Part shown: piece by piece, positions 35,193 through 43,103 of the stretch
How the letters are laid out: every line of letters begins with the position of its first letter
Numbering within the stretch: position 1 is the stretch's first letter
Assembly: GCA_038116945.1 (NCBI GenBank)
Contig: JAYOEY010000001.1
Span: 186,001-250,000, forward strand
DNA: 64,000 nucleotides
Direction: 5' to 3'
From: JAYOEY01 sp038116945
GTDB lineage: Bacteria; Pseudomonadota; Alphaproteobacteria; MPNO01; UBA2964
Translations under genes and position numbers: made by a program
The notes under the pieces: model-generated
Seen by the model: only the letters and a program-made list of their open reading frames with translations
The model's database searches: none
Told to the model about the DNA's origin: nothing

Positions 35193-35861
35193 ATGGCGGA
35201 TGAGAGCGACAGGGAAATTTATGAGCGTCAGGGGCTCGGCGCGCGGATGGGCTTCGGCAGGAAGCCCGCGCTTCTGATCATCGATTTCATTAACGGGTTC
35301 AACGATCCCGACGCGTTCGGCGGCGGCAACATTCAGGCCGCGATCGACGAGACGGAAAAACTTCTCGCCGAGGCGCGTCACCTGGGGGTGCCTGTCGCGT
35401 ATACCACTCACGTGTATGCCGAGGACGGCAGCGAGGACGGCATTTTCAACCTGAAAATGCCGCGCATGCGGGAAGGTCTGAGGCGCGGTTCCAGAGCTGT
35501 CGAGGTCGTCGACCAGCTTCGGCCCAGGCCCGGTGAGAGGATCGTCGAAAAACATTATCCATCGGCATTCTTCGGCACCGATCTGGCCGGCTGGCTCGCG
35601 AGGCAGGGGGTGGACACGGCGATCGTCACTGGCTGCACGACCTCGGGGTGCGTTCGCGCCACTGTCGTCGATGCGATGGGACATGGCTATCGTCCGATCG
35701 TACCGCGCGAATGCGTCGGCGACCGGGCGGCGGGACCGCACGAATCCAATCTCTTCGATATGGACCAGAAATATGCGGACGTGATGGCTTCGTCGGAAGT
35801 GATTGACGAGTTGCGGCGGCTTTATGCTGCTCAGGGTAGCAAAGGGGAAGGGGAACAATGA
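35193..35861 (+). CDS. Isochorismatase-family cysteine hydrolase, maleamate/N-carbamoylsarcosine amidohydrolase-like
   Basis: A 222-residue cysteine hydrolase. The catalytic Asp is in LLIIDFINGFNDP, Lys in VEKHYPSAFFGT and Cys in VTGCTTSGCVRATVVDAMGHGY. The FINGF..ALGGG-like start and TSGCVR motif match N-carbamoylsarcosine amidase and maleamate amidohydrolase (NicF). The four-base ATGA overlap with a maleate isomerase-like gene makes maleamate to maleate the attractive assignment, but this rests on context. Confidence 0.82.
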   Translation: MADESDREIYERQGLGARMGFGRKPALLIIDFINGFNDPDAFGGGNIQAAIDETEKLLAEARHLGVPVAYTTHVYAEDGSEDGIFNLKMPRMREGLRRGSRAVEVVDQLRPRPGERIVEKHYPSAFFGTDLAGWLARQGVDTAIVTGCTTSGCVRATVVDAMGHGYRPIVPRECVGDRAAGPHESNLFDMDQKYADVMASSEVIDELRRLYAAQGSKGEGEQ

Positions 35862-36646
35862 CGGACTCGCTGGGCTGGCGCCGCAAATTCGGCGTAATCG
35901 CGCCGTCGACGAATACGTCTGTGCAGCCCGAATACGACGATATGCGCGTGCCGGGCGTCACCAATCATTTTTCCCGCGTCTGGATTCCGGACGATCCGGT
36001 CGAAAGCGACGACGATTTCAATCAGTTGATGGTGAATATCAGGAAAGAGATGGATAACGCGGTCGACCGCGTCATGACCTGTCACCCCGATTACCTGATC
36101 ATGGGAATGTCGTCGGAGACGTTCTGGGGCGGGCTCGCGACCTCCATCGAACTCAAAAAGAGGATGGAGGAAAAATCCGGACTTCGCATTGCCATGGGGT
36201 CCGATGCCTGTCAGGCCGCGTTGCGGTGCTACGGCGATATCAGACGCATCGGGGTCATTACCCCATACTGGCCGGTCGGGGACGAGAATGTCCGGAAATT
36301 TTTTTCCGATTGCGGGTTCGAGATCGTCAATCTCCTGGGATTGAAATGCAGGAGTCCCGTGCTGATTGCGCATGTTTCCGAAGACGAGTTGGCGAAAGCG
36401 ATCCGTACTGTCGACGGGGACGACGTCGAGGCCATCGTTCAGTGCGGCACGAATCTGGCCATGGCGCGTCTCGCGGGGATGGCGGAGAAAATGCTTGGAA
36501 AGCCTGTCATCGCCATTAACACGGCGACTTACTGGTTCGCGCTTCGTGAAAACGGGATCGAAGACCGTATCGAAGGCTTTGGGTCGCTTCTGACCGATTT
36601 TCCGCGTTTGCCGGACAATTATGCTGCGGTGTCCGGCGATCGATAA
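35858..36646 (+). CDS. Maleate isomerase-like Asp/Glu racemase-superfamily protein, copy 2
   Basis: A 262-residue relative of maleate cis-trans isomerase (NicE). KFGVIAPSTNTSVQPEYDDMRVPGVTNHFSR is the subgroup N-terminus; catalytic cysteines would be around GSDACQAALRCYGD and VQCGTNLAMARLAGMAEKMLGKPV. The GVITPYWPVGDENVRKFF block is typical. Maleate isomerase converts maleate to fumarate, fitting a product handed on from the amidohydrolase encoded just upstream (ATGA overlap). Nicotinate hydroxylating genes are not present in the window, so the source of maleamate is open. Confidence 0.82.
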   Translation: MTDSLGWRRKFGVIAPSTNTSVQPEYDDMRVPGVTNHFSRVWIPDDPVESDDDFNQLMVNIRKEMDNAVDRVMTCHPDYLIMGMSSETFWGGLATSIELKKRMEEKSGLRIAMGSDACQAALRCYGDIRRIGVITPYWPVGDENVRKFFSDCGFEIVNLLGLKCRSPVLIAHVSEDELAKAIRTVDGDDVEAIVQCGTNLAMARLAGMAEKMLGKPVIAINTATYWFALRENGIEDRIEGFGSLLTDFPRLPDNYAAVSGDR

Positions 36647-36730
36647 AAATTGATCTAAATCGAACTAAAACTGTACTCAAAATTTATTTAAATAAATAAC
36701 GAAACAGATATAAATAAAAACAAAAAACGC

Positions 36731-36758
36731 TTTACATTCAGATTTAAATCAATACTAT
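36731..36758 (+). promoter_or_regulatory. Sigma70-like promoter
   Basis: TTTACA at 36731-36736 and TACTAT at 36753-36758 are separated by 16 bases inside the AT-rich segment, a reasonable sigma70 match. It would drive either the small open reading frame at 36818 or a long leader ahead of the NIPSNAP-family gene. AT-rich sequence produces chance matches, hence the modest confidence. Confidence 0.4.
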
Positions 36759-36776
36759 TGTTGTTGCCTTTATTTC

Positions 36777-36808
36777 TCCATTACTGTATGTGTGGCCGTA
36801 CAGATGGA
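36777..36808. other. Imperfect hairpin in the leader
   Basis: Left arm TCCATTACTGTA (36777-36788) pairs with right arm TACAGATGGA (36799-36808) with a two-base bulge and a ten-base loop. It lies 18 bases after the promoter-like -10 and directly before the GGAG at 36806 of the small frame, so the GGAG would be within the stem. It could be an operator or an mRNA element that hides the ribosome site. Confidence 0.35.
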
Positions 36809-36817
36809 GTATTGGTA

Positions 36818-37117
36818 ATGTCATACTCGGTAAGACCTTCTTTATCGTCGTTCGGTGCGTTTACACGTCGGGGTGCGGAAACGAAATTCGGCAACTCCGG
36901 GAAATCGTCGACGACGGCGGATATCGTGGAGATCAGCGCCGTCGCGCGTCTGGCGGGCCGGAAAGACGGGCGGCAGGACGAAGGGCTTCCCTATCTCTTG
37001 CGGCGAGGCATGATTGCTCCTGCCGGGGCCGGAACTCACGGCAAGGCGGCTGTCGTGATCGCGTTGGACGGGCAAGACGGCTCCAGGCCGGGTGCAGGAA
37101 TAGACAGGAAGGTCTGA
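36818..37117 (+). CDS. Doubtful small open reading frame
   Basis: A 99-residue frame starting at an ATG with GGAG eight bases upstream and a promoter-like element 60 bases further up. The product is low-complexity, basic and Gly/Ala-rich, with no recognisable domain, signal peptide or membrane helix. The only arguments for it are the start context and absence of any other gene. It may be non-coding or a decayed gene. Confidence 0.2.
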   Translation: MSYSVRPSLSSFGAFTRRGAETKFGNSGKSSTTADIVEISAVARLAGRKDGRQDEGLPYLLRRGMIAPAGAGTHGKAAVVIALDGQDGSRPGAGIDRKV

Positions 37118-37150
37118 TGTAGTCCTTCGAAGGCCGGGATGAGGCCATGC

Positions 37151-37179
37151 GGGGCCGGTCCGGTGTGAGGACCGGCCCC
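37151..37179. other. Perfect 11-bp hairpin upstream of the NIPSNAP gene
   Basis: Arms GGGGCCGGTCC (37151-37161) and GGACCGGCCCC (37169-37179) pair perfectly around a 7-base loop. No T run follows on either strand, so it is not a standard intrinsic terminator. Placed 69 bases before the NIPSNAP start, it may be a leader structure or an operator. Confidence 0.5.
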
Positions 37180-37247
37180 GATTGCGTTTGGCCTGCACGG
37201 CGTCTACAAATTCGGTATCGAAAACGATCCAGTCAGGGGGAAACGCC

Positions 37248-37865
37248 ATGATCTACGAAGTCCGGACCTATCGCCTGAAACAGGGCACAACCAACAAGGC
37301 GATCGACGCGTTTGCGGAAGCCTACGAGCACCGCAAGAAATATTCGGAGCTCGCCGCCTTCTGGTACACCGAGATCGGGCCCCTCAACGAAATCATCCAT
37401 GTCTGGCCCTACGAGGACCTCGCGGAACGGACGAAAATTCGCGCCGAAGCGAACAAGGACCCCAACTGGCCCCCGAAACTCGGCGAATTCCTTCAGGAAC
37501 AGCGTTCGGAAATCTTCTTTCCGTTTCCCTTCACGCCGAAAATCGAGCCGGGAAATGTCGGTCCGGTGTTCGAGTGGCGCGACTACATCGTCAAGCCGGG
37601 CATGATCCCCAACATCATCGACCGCTGGAAGGACGCGATCGACACGCGGACCGAACGGTCGCCCTGCACGATGATCATGTATACCGACCTCGGCGCGCTG
37701 AACCGCATGGTTCATATCTGGCCGTACAGGGATCTGGAACATCGCAAGCAGGTACGCGATCAGGCGGCTGCCGACGGAATCTGGCCGCCCAAGGGCGGGG
37801 ATGGCACGCTGCACACGCAGGACAACAAAATCCTGTATGCAGCGCCGTTCTCGCCGATTCAGTAA
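37248..37865 (+). CDS. Double NIPSNAP-domain protein
   Basis: A 205-residue protein made of two NIPSNAP repeats (dimeric alpha-beta barrel fold). Repeat 1 begins MIYEVRTYRLKQGTTNKAIDAFAEAY and ends with IIHVWPYEDLAERTKIR; repeat 2 has FEWRDYIVKPGMIPNIIDRWKDAI and MVHIWPYRDLEHRKQVRDQ. Members occur beside catabolic enzymes but the biochemical role is not settled. The ATG at 37248 follows AGGGGGAAACG. It is convergent with the MFS carrier gene, nine bases apart. Confidence 0.85.
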   Translation: MIYEVRTYRLKQGTTNKAIDAFAEAYEHRKKYSELAAFWYTEIGPLNEIIHVWPYEDLAERTKIRAEANKDPNWPPKLGEFLQEQRSEIFFPFPFTPKIEPGNVGPVFEWRDYIVKPGMIPNIIDRWKDAIDTRTERSPCTMIMYTDLGALNRMVHIWPYRDLEHRKQVRDQAAADGIWPPKGGDGTLHTQDNKILYAAPFSPIQ

Positions 37866-37874
37866 GAACAGCGT

Positions 37875-39119
37875 TCAGCCCGCCCTGCGCGTAACCGCGC
37901 GCAGGCGGGCGAGCAGCAGCATCAGCAGAAAGGCGACGCCGGTCATCATGAAGATCGGCGCTGCGAAACCGCCTGTCGCCTGGGCGAGGGCGCCCATGCT
38001 CATCGGGCCCAGCGCGCCGCCGACTTCCGCGGCGGAGAAGTAGAGACCGGTCGCGGCGCCGACGCGGCTGGAATCGCCTTCATCCATATCCATCAGCGTC
38101 AGGATGGCGATGCTTGTCATCGCGCCTCGGCACATCCCCTGCAGGACGAGGCCGACGAACAGCAGGGGACCTGTCGCAGCGTAGATCAGCATCGTTGCGC
38201 AGGCGGCCGCGACGAACAGACCGAACAGGATCTTGAAGCGTCGTTCGCGTGTCGCCAACCGGGGCAGGATCAGCGCTGAAATCATGCCGAACGCGGTCGG
38301 GATGGAGGCCCAGTAGCCGGCCTCGACCCGGCCCATGCCGTTGGACTCGAGAATGGTCGGTAGCCAGTTGTTGAATCCGTGGTTGAAGAAAAGGATGAAG
38401 ATCCCCATGCAGAGGACAAGGCGGACAACCGGCAGGCGCACCAGCTCCATGAAAACCTGGAAATAAGGAAGCTTGGGTTCGGACGCGAGTCTGGCTTCGG
38501 TCGAGCGGGCCGTCGGGTGGAGATTGATCAGCAGCCAGACGATGCCGCTGAAAACGACGAATACCGCATAGCACAGCATCACCTTTCGCCACTCTCCGTC
38601 GAAAGCCGGCATAAGGACGCTGTTGGTGAGCGAAAGCGCCGAAACGTTTCCCAGTGCGTTTCCGGTGAAATAGATCCCGATGGCGAGGCCCCGGTTTTTT
38701 CCCGAGAACCAGATGCTGATGACCTTGGGCGCGCCGGACGAAATCAGCGGACCGCCGAGTCCGAAGATAATTGCCCCCATCAGCAGCCCGTAATAGCCCT
38801 CCGAGAATCCACGCATGGCCGCTGACGACGCGACGACCAGCGTGCCGAAAAACAGCATTTTTCGGGGACCGAAGCGGTCGAGCAGCGCGCCGCATGGCGC
38901 GGACGAAGCGATATAGACGACTGGCCAGGCGCCGAGGATGGTGCCCATCGCAACGTGGTTGATGCCGAGGTCGCCTTCGATGATCGGGACCAGCGGGGCA
39001 AGGCAGGCGAGCGTCGATCCGAAGGCGAAATAGAGCAGCCAGACGCCGAACATCATCGCCCAGCGGTAAGGTGTCGCCGGCGCCGTCCCTGCGGGCTCGC
39101 TTTGGGGGGCGAGCGCCAA
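37875..39119 (-). CDS. Major facilitator superfamily transporter
   Basis: A 414-residue carrier with about 12 hydrophobic helices. The MFS loop 2-3 motif appears as GALLDRFGPRKMLFFG near residue 75, and the GLGGPLISSGAPKVISIWFSGKNRG segment after helix 4 is typical of anion or small-acid carriers of the family. It is the last gene of the minus-strand cox-type unit, three bases from the molybdopterin/MocA fusion, so it may move a substrate of that oxidoreductase. Substrate not determinable. Confidence 0.87.
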   Translation of the reverse strand: MALAPQSEPAGTAPATPYRWAMMFGVWLLYFAFGSTLACLAPLVPIIEGDLGINHVAMGTILGAWPVVYIASSAPCGALLDRFGPRKMLFFGTLVVASSAAMRGFSEGYYGLLMGAIIFGLGGPLISSGAPKVISIWFSGKNRGLAIGIYFTGNALGNVSALSLTNSVLMPAFDGEWRKVMLCYAVFVVFSGIVWLLINLHPTARSTEARLASEPKLPYFQVFMELVRLPVVRLVLCMGIFILFFNHGFNNWLPTILESNGMGRVEAGYWASIPTAFGMISALILPRLATRERRFKILFGLFVAAACATMLIYAATGPLLFVGLVLQGMCRGAMTSIAILTLMDMDEGDSSRVGAATGLYFSAAEVGGALGPMSMGALAQATGGFAAPIFMMTGVAFLLMLLLARLRAVTRRAG

Positions 39120-39121
39120 GA

Positions 39122-40768
39122 CTATCCGCCGTTTTTGGCGTTGCGGAAGGCTTCGAGCGCTTCCGGCGTGTCGAGGTCCTGAAGCACGGCGTCGTCATCC
39201 ATCGGGATTTCAAACAGCGCGTCCTCGTTTTCGCCGATCAGGTGTCTTGCCCCGACATCGCCCGAGATATGCGCCATCTGGTCGAAATAGCGGCGGTGCC
39301 AGAGTACGGGATTTCCGCGTTTGCCGTTTACGGTCGGAACGATGATGGATCGGCCGTTTTCGGGGTCGAAACCGGCAATCAGCCGTTCGATATGCCCTGT
39401 CGTTACACCGGGCATGTCGCCGAGACAGACGACTACGCCTTCGACATCGTCGCCCAGGGTTCCGAGCGCCGCGCGTAGCGACGTGCTGAGACCGTTGGCA
39501 TAGTCTGGATTATGGACAATCGCGACGGCCCGGTCCCTGACCGCCGTCTCGATCCTTTCCGGTTCGTGGCCCGTGACGACGATTACCGGATCCGCGCCGG
39601 CATCCATGGCGGCGTCCACCGCGTGCAGCATCATCGGCTTTCCGTTTACCGGTTCCAGCAGCTTGTTCGCCTTGCCCATGCGTCTCGACTGGCCGGCGGC
39701 AAGGATAACGGCGGCGATATTACGGTGGCTGCGCACCGCGGCGCCGTTTGACTGTTCCGAAACGGCGCTGGAGCGGGGCAGGGGGCGGGACGGGATTTCC
39801 TTGAGCAGGCCGCCGACGCCCATGCGCATGAGGTCTTCTCCGCTCACGTCAATTCCTGCGACAAGGCGCCTGAGAACCCAGTCGAACCCGTGCAGCCTGG
39901 GGGAACGGGCGGAACCGGGCAATCCGAGAACGCGCATGCTGCCGATACGCCCGAGCATCATCAGGTTGCCGGGGTCGACCGGCATGCCGAAATGTTCGAC
40001 CGTTCCGCCGCATTCAACGACGGCAGCGGGAATGACGTCGGCCCGGTCGGCAATCGCCGACGCGCCCAGCGCCAGTGCGATATCGCAGCCGGCATTCGCC
40101 AGCGACCGGAAAGCCGCCGCGATTTCTCCAGCATTGTGAGCGCATCGGATATCGTGATCGAGCGTACATCCCATCGCCGAGAGACGGGTTCGGGTAACGT
40201 CGGCGGCCTTGTCCAGGAGCCGGTCGCGCAGGATCGGAAGCCGGGTCTGGACGAGGCCGACCGTCATCGGTGCGTAAGGCGAAACCGACACCAGGGCGTC
40301 GCACGTTTCAATTGCCCCGATGCAATTGTCGACGGTTGTTCCCGGCACCGCGAATGTGATGATTTTTACCGTAGCGACGATGTCGCCCGAATCCACATGT
40401 TCGAAACGGGGCACGGTTGAGACGGTAACCGCTTCGTCGACCAGGTTAACGGCGTCGATGCCGGCTGGCTGGAAGGTGGCGATGCCTGCTGTCGCCGCTG
40501 TCAGGTTGCAGCGGCCGGTCGCCGTATTGCTGAGCTCGATATTTGAGGAAGCGAGCGCCGTCGCCACCTTTTGCGCGGCCTCGTTCTCGGTCAGGTCGCC
40601 GGGGTCGAGCCTGACCACCGTGACCTCATCCATTCCGGCCGCCTGCATCTCCGCGATGTCGTCCGGATCGAGGACCCGCCCCTTTTTGAAAGTCAGATGG
40701 CCGACGCGCTCGCTATGGGCGAGAATCGCACCGGCGGCCTGTTCCGGCGGGACGGGGCCGAACTTCAC
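39122..40768 (-). CDS. Molybdopterin-binding domain / MocA-like cytidylyltransferase fusion
   Basis: A 548-residue two-part protein. Residues 1-330 start MKFGPVPPEQAAGAILAHS and resemble the molybdopterin-binding (MoaB/MogA/MoeA-like) fold, with ALGASAIADRADVIPAAV and MPVDPGNLMMLG segments. Residues 345-548 are an NTP-transferase: VILAAGQSRRMGKANKLLEPVNGKP, a VTGHEPE segment and VVCLGDMPGV, the signature of MocA, which makes the cytosine dinucleotide form of Moco needed by CO dehydrogenase-type enzymes. Overlaps the XdhC-like gene by four bases (ATGA), so co-expression is clear. Confidence 0.87.
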   Translation of the reverse strand: MKFGPVPPEQAAGAILAHSERVGHLTFKKGRVLDPDDIAEMQAAGMDEVTVVRLDPGDLTENEAAQKVATALASSNIELSNTATGRCNLTAATAGIATFQPAGIDAVNLVDEAVTVSTVPRFEHVDSGDIVATVKIITFAVPGTTVDNCIGAIETCDALVSVSPYAPMTVGLVQTRLPILRDRLLDKAADVTRTRLSAMGCTLDHDIRCAHNAGEIAAAFRSLANAGCDIALALGASAIADRADVIPAAVVECGGTVEHFGMPVDPGNLMMLGRIGSMRVLGLPGSARSPRLHGFDWVLRRLVAGIDVSGEDLMRMGVGGLLKEIPSRPLPRSSAVSEQSNGAAVRSHRNIAAVILAAGQSRRMGKANKLLEPVNGKPMMLHAVDAAMDAGADPVIVVTGHEPERIETAVRDRAVAIVHNPDYANGLSTSLRAALGTLGDDVEGVVVCLGDMPGVTTGHIERLIAGFDPENGRSIIVPTVNGKRGNPVLWHRRYFDQMAHISGDVGARHLIGENEDALFEIPMDDDAVLQDLDTPEALEAFRNAKNGG

Positions 40769-41478
40769 GCGGCGGCCTTCTGCTGCTCCCTGCCGTGCAG
40801 AACGGCGGTGATTTCGGCCAGGATGGAAACCGCAATTTCCGACGGCGAGACGGCGCCGAGCGGGAGCCCCACGGGGCCATGAATACGTCCGATTTCGGCA
40901 TCGTTGAAACCGGCGTCCTTCAGACGCTGAACGCGGGAAGCGTGGGTTTTGCGGCTGCCGAGCGAGCCGATATAGAACGCGTTGGAGCGGATTGCCACAT
41001 GAAGGCCGGGATCGTCCAGTTTCGGATCGTGGGTGAGCGTGACGATCGCCGTCCGCCGGTCGGGGTCGAGCTGTTTCACGCCGTCATCGGGCCATTCATG
41101 GACCAGATTGATACCGGGGAAGCGTTCGGGCGTAGCAAAGGAGTCGCGGGGATCGACCACCGAAACGTCGTAGCCTGCAACGGACGCGATGCGGGACAAT
41201 GGCTGTGCGATATGGACCGCGCCGACAAGAATCATGCGAAGCGGCGGATTGAATACGTGAATGAACACATCGCCTGAAGCCGTTGAAACAACGCGGCTTT
41301 TATCGTCCTGCATGCATTGGCGAGCGGCTTCGACGATTTCAGCGTTGTCAGCCAGTGCGCCCTCCGCGCCATCGTGATAGACGAGCGCCTGAGCGCCGCT
41401 TTCGAGATGCGTCGCCGTGGCGACGGCGGTTTTCGCTTCCCGGTCTTTCAGCAGCCGGTTGAGAATATCCTGTTTCAT
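40765..41478 (-). CDS. XdhC/CoxF-type protein, Rossmann C-terminal part
   Basis: A 237-residue XdhC_C-type protein. The Rossmann domain holds RMILVGAVHIAQPLSRIASVAGYDVSVVDPR and VTLTHDPKLDDPGL, then FYIGSLGSRKTHASRVQRL and IHGPVGLPLGAVSPSEIAVSILAEI. XdhC/CoxF proteins bring sulfurated Moco to xanthine-dehydrogenase-family enzymes. The start at 41478 overlaps the stop of the N-terminal-type gene (ATGA). The two domains often occur as one chain; here they are two genes. Confidence 0.88.
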   Translation of the reverse strand: MKQDILNRLLKDREAKTAVATATHLESGAQALVYHDGAEGALADNAEIVEAARQCMQDDKSRVVSTASGDVFIHVFNPPLRMILVGAVHIAQPLSRIASVAGYDVSVVDPRDSFATPERFPGINLVHEWPDDGVKQLDPDRRTAIVTLTHDPKLDDPGLHVAIRSNAFYIGSLGSRKTHASRVQRLKDAGFNDAEIGRIHGPVGLPLGAVSPSEIAVSILAEITAVLHGREQQKAAA

Positions 41479-41816
41479 CAGTCCAGCGCCTCTACAAAGA
41501 CCTTTACCTGCCCGCCGCAGGCCAGCCCGACTTCCCAGGCGAGGTCGTCGGTTACACCATATTCGAGAACGGTCGGCTTGCCCGTTTGCATGACGGAGAG
41601 CGCCTCCGTGACCACGGCACCTTCGATGCATCCGCCGGAAACCGACCCCACAAACGTAGAGTCCTCGGCCACGGCGAGCTGGCTGCCGGTCGGTCGCGGG
41701 GAGGAGCCCCACGTGCTGATCACGGTCGCGAGCGCGACCTTCTTGCCCGCGGCGCGCCAGCGCGCGGCTTCCTCGAGGACGGCGTCGTCCTGGCCCCTTA
41801 CATCGCTTTCAGCCAT
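41478..41816 (-). CDS. XdhC_CoxI N-terminal-type protein
   Basis: A 112-residue XdhC_CoxI domain: ATVISTWGSSPRPTGSQLAV, GSVSGGCIEGAVVTEAL and LEYGVTDDLAWEVGLACGGQVKVFVE. These are the usual N-terminal motifs of XdhC/CoxI Moco-maturation proteins, including the SGGCIE cysteine. It ends at the start of the Rossmann-part gene and overlaps the end of coxE by 19 bases. Confidence 0.87.
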   Translation of the reverse strand: MAESDVRGQDDAVLEEAARWRAAGKKVALATVISTWGSSPRPTGSQLAVAEDSTFVGSVSGGCIEGAVVTEALSVMQTGKPTVLEYGVTDDLAWEVGLACGGQVKVFVEALD

Positions 41817-43099
41817 TCACCCATTCCTTCCTGTCGGCGGGAAAGCTGGCGGTTCAGTGCTTCCACCAGCTCGGTCAGACTCTCAAGATTGTGTACCGGA
41901 CGGAATTCGTCAACATGGGGAAGAATTGCCCGGATCCCCTGCGACTTCGGTTCGAACCCCTCGAAACGGAGGAGGGGGTTGAGCCAGACCAGCCGTCGGC
42001 AGGATTTGTGAAGCCGTTCCATCTCCAGTTCGAGCCCGCGGCCGGCGTCGCGGTCGAGGCCGTCGGAGATCAGCAGCATGACGGCACCCTGGCCTAGCAC
42101 CCTGCGCGACCAGAAGCGATTGAAATCCTTCAGACTCTCGCCGATCCGCGTACCGCCGGACCAGTCGTCCACCATGTCGTTGCAGCATTCGAGCGCGACA
42201 TCGACGTCCTTCTGCCTAAGGTGGCGCGTCACGTTGGTAAGGCGCGTGCCGAACAGGAAGGTATGAACCCTGTCCCGGTCGTTGGTGATCGCGTGCATGA
42301 AATGGAGCAGCATGCGCGTATAGCGCCCCATGGAGCCTGAAATGTCGCACAGGATGACAAGGGGCGGCGTCCTGCGCCGCCGTCGCCGGTATTGCAGGGG
42401 GATCAGCCCGCCGCCGGATCGCATGGCGGCGCGCAGCGTCGCCCGCATATCGACGCGATCGATCCGGTGACTGCGCTCGTACCGTCGCATGGGGACATCG
42501 TCGATCGTCAGGCGCATTCGCGCGATGGCCGCCTTGGCCTGCGCGACTTCGTCGGCCGACATGTCCTCGAAATCCATTTTCTGGAGCAGTTCGTTGGCCG
42601 AGGCGGTGAGAGTGGCCTCGACTTCGACCTCGGGCTCCTTTTCCTCTTCCTGCTGACGGCCTTCCTGCTCTTTCGGGGACATCGCCTCCATGATCCGGCG
42701 GCTCGGCGGCTCCTGCGGCTCGTCCTGCTCTTCGCCGGGGATCTCGGGCATCAACATCCCGAGCATCCGCTCGAGCAGCCGCGGATCGCGCCAGAAGATG
42801 TGGAAGGCCTGATCGTAAATCTCGTGCTGGTCCCGGCGGTTCACAAAAACCGCGTGCAGGGACCAGTAAAAATCCTTGCGGCTGGCGACGCCGACCGTCT
42901 GAACGGCGTTTACGGCATCTATGATCTTGCCGGGACCGACCGGCAGGCCTGCGCTTCGCAGCACGCGGCCGAAATGCATGATGTTGGGAAGAAGCTTGCT
43001 GCCCTCGAACTGATCGAGCAGGCGCATGCCGGGGGTATTCTGGAAATCGGCAGCTGCGCCGTTTCCGTGAGGAGCCCCGTTGTCGCCGGACTCAGCCAT
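41798..43099 (-). CDS. coxE: CoxE-like VWA-domain protein
   Basis: A 433-residue protein with a C-terminal von Willebrand A domain. The metal-ion site is CDISGSMGRYT (DxSxS) near residue 250, with TRIGESLKDFN and LLISDGLDR following. CoxE works with the MoxR-type ATPase CoxD in post-translational maturation of the CO dehydrogenase active site. The middle is strongly acidic (KEQEGRQQEEEKEPEVEVE). It follows coxD by four bases. Confidence 0.88.
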   Translation of the reverse strand: MAESGDNGAPHGNGAAADFQNTPGMRLLDQFEGSKLLPNIMHFGRVLRSAGLPVGPGKIIDAVNAVQTVGVASRKDFYWSLHAVFVNRRDQHEIYDQAFHIFWRDPRLLERMLGMLMPEIPGEEQDEPQEPPSRRIMEAMSPKEQEGRQQEEEKEPEVEVEATLTASANELLQKMDFEDMSADEVAQAKAAIARMRLTIDDVPMRRYERSHRIDRVDMRATLRAAMRSGGGLIPLQYRRRRRRTPPLVILCDISGSMGRYTRMLLHFMHAITNDRDRVHTFLFGTRLTNVTRHLRQKDVDVALECCNDMVDDWSGGTRIGESLKDFNRFWSRRVLGQGAVMLLISDGLDRDAGRGLELEMERLHKSCRRLVWLNPLLRFEGFEPKSQGIRAILPHVDEFRPVHNLESLTELVEALNRQLSRRQEGMGEWLKAM

Positions 43100-43103
43100 C
43101 CGC

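Larger units (their letters stand above)
36647..37247. other. 600-base intergenic stretch with AT-rich promoter-like segment
   Basis: Largest gap in the window. Bases 36647-36780 are strikingly AT-rich (runs such as AATTTATTTAAATAAATAA) in otherwise GC-rich sequence. Bases 36777-36808 form an imperfect hairpin, 36818-37117 is a weak open reading frame, and 37151-37179 is a strong hairpin without a T run. No transposase, tRNA or known riboswitch is visible. It may be a regulatory leader for the NIPSNAP gene at 37248 or the scar of an old insertion. Confidence 0.6.

Noticed and set aside
40765..41816. XdhC gene broken by a frameshift into two pieces
   Set aside because: Each piece has its own start, the junction is a regular ATGA overlap, and separate N- and C-domain XdhC genes are common in cox/xdh clusters.
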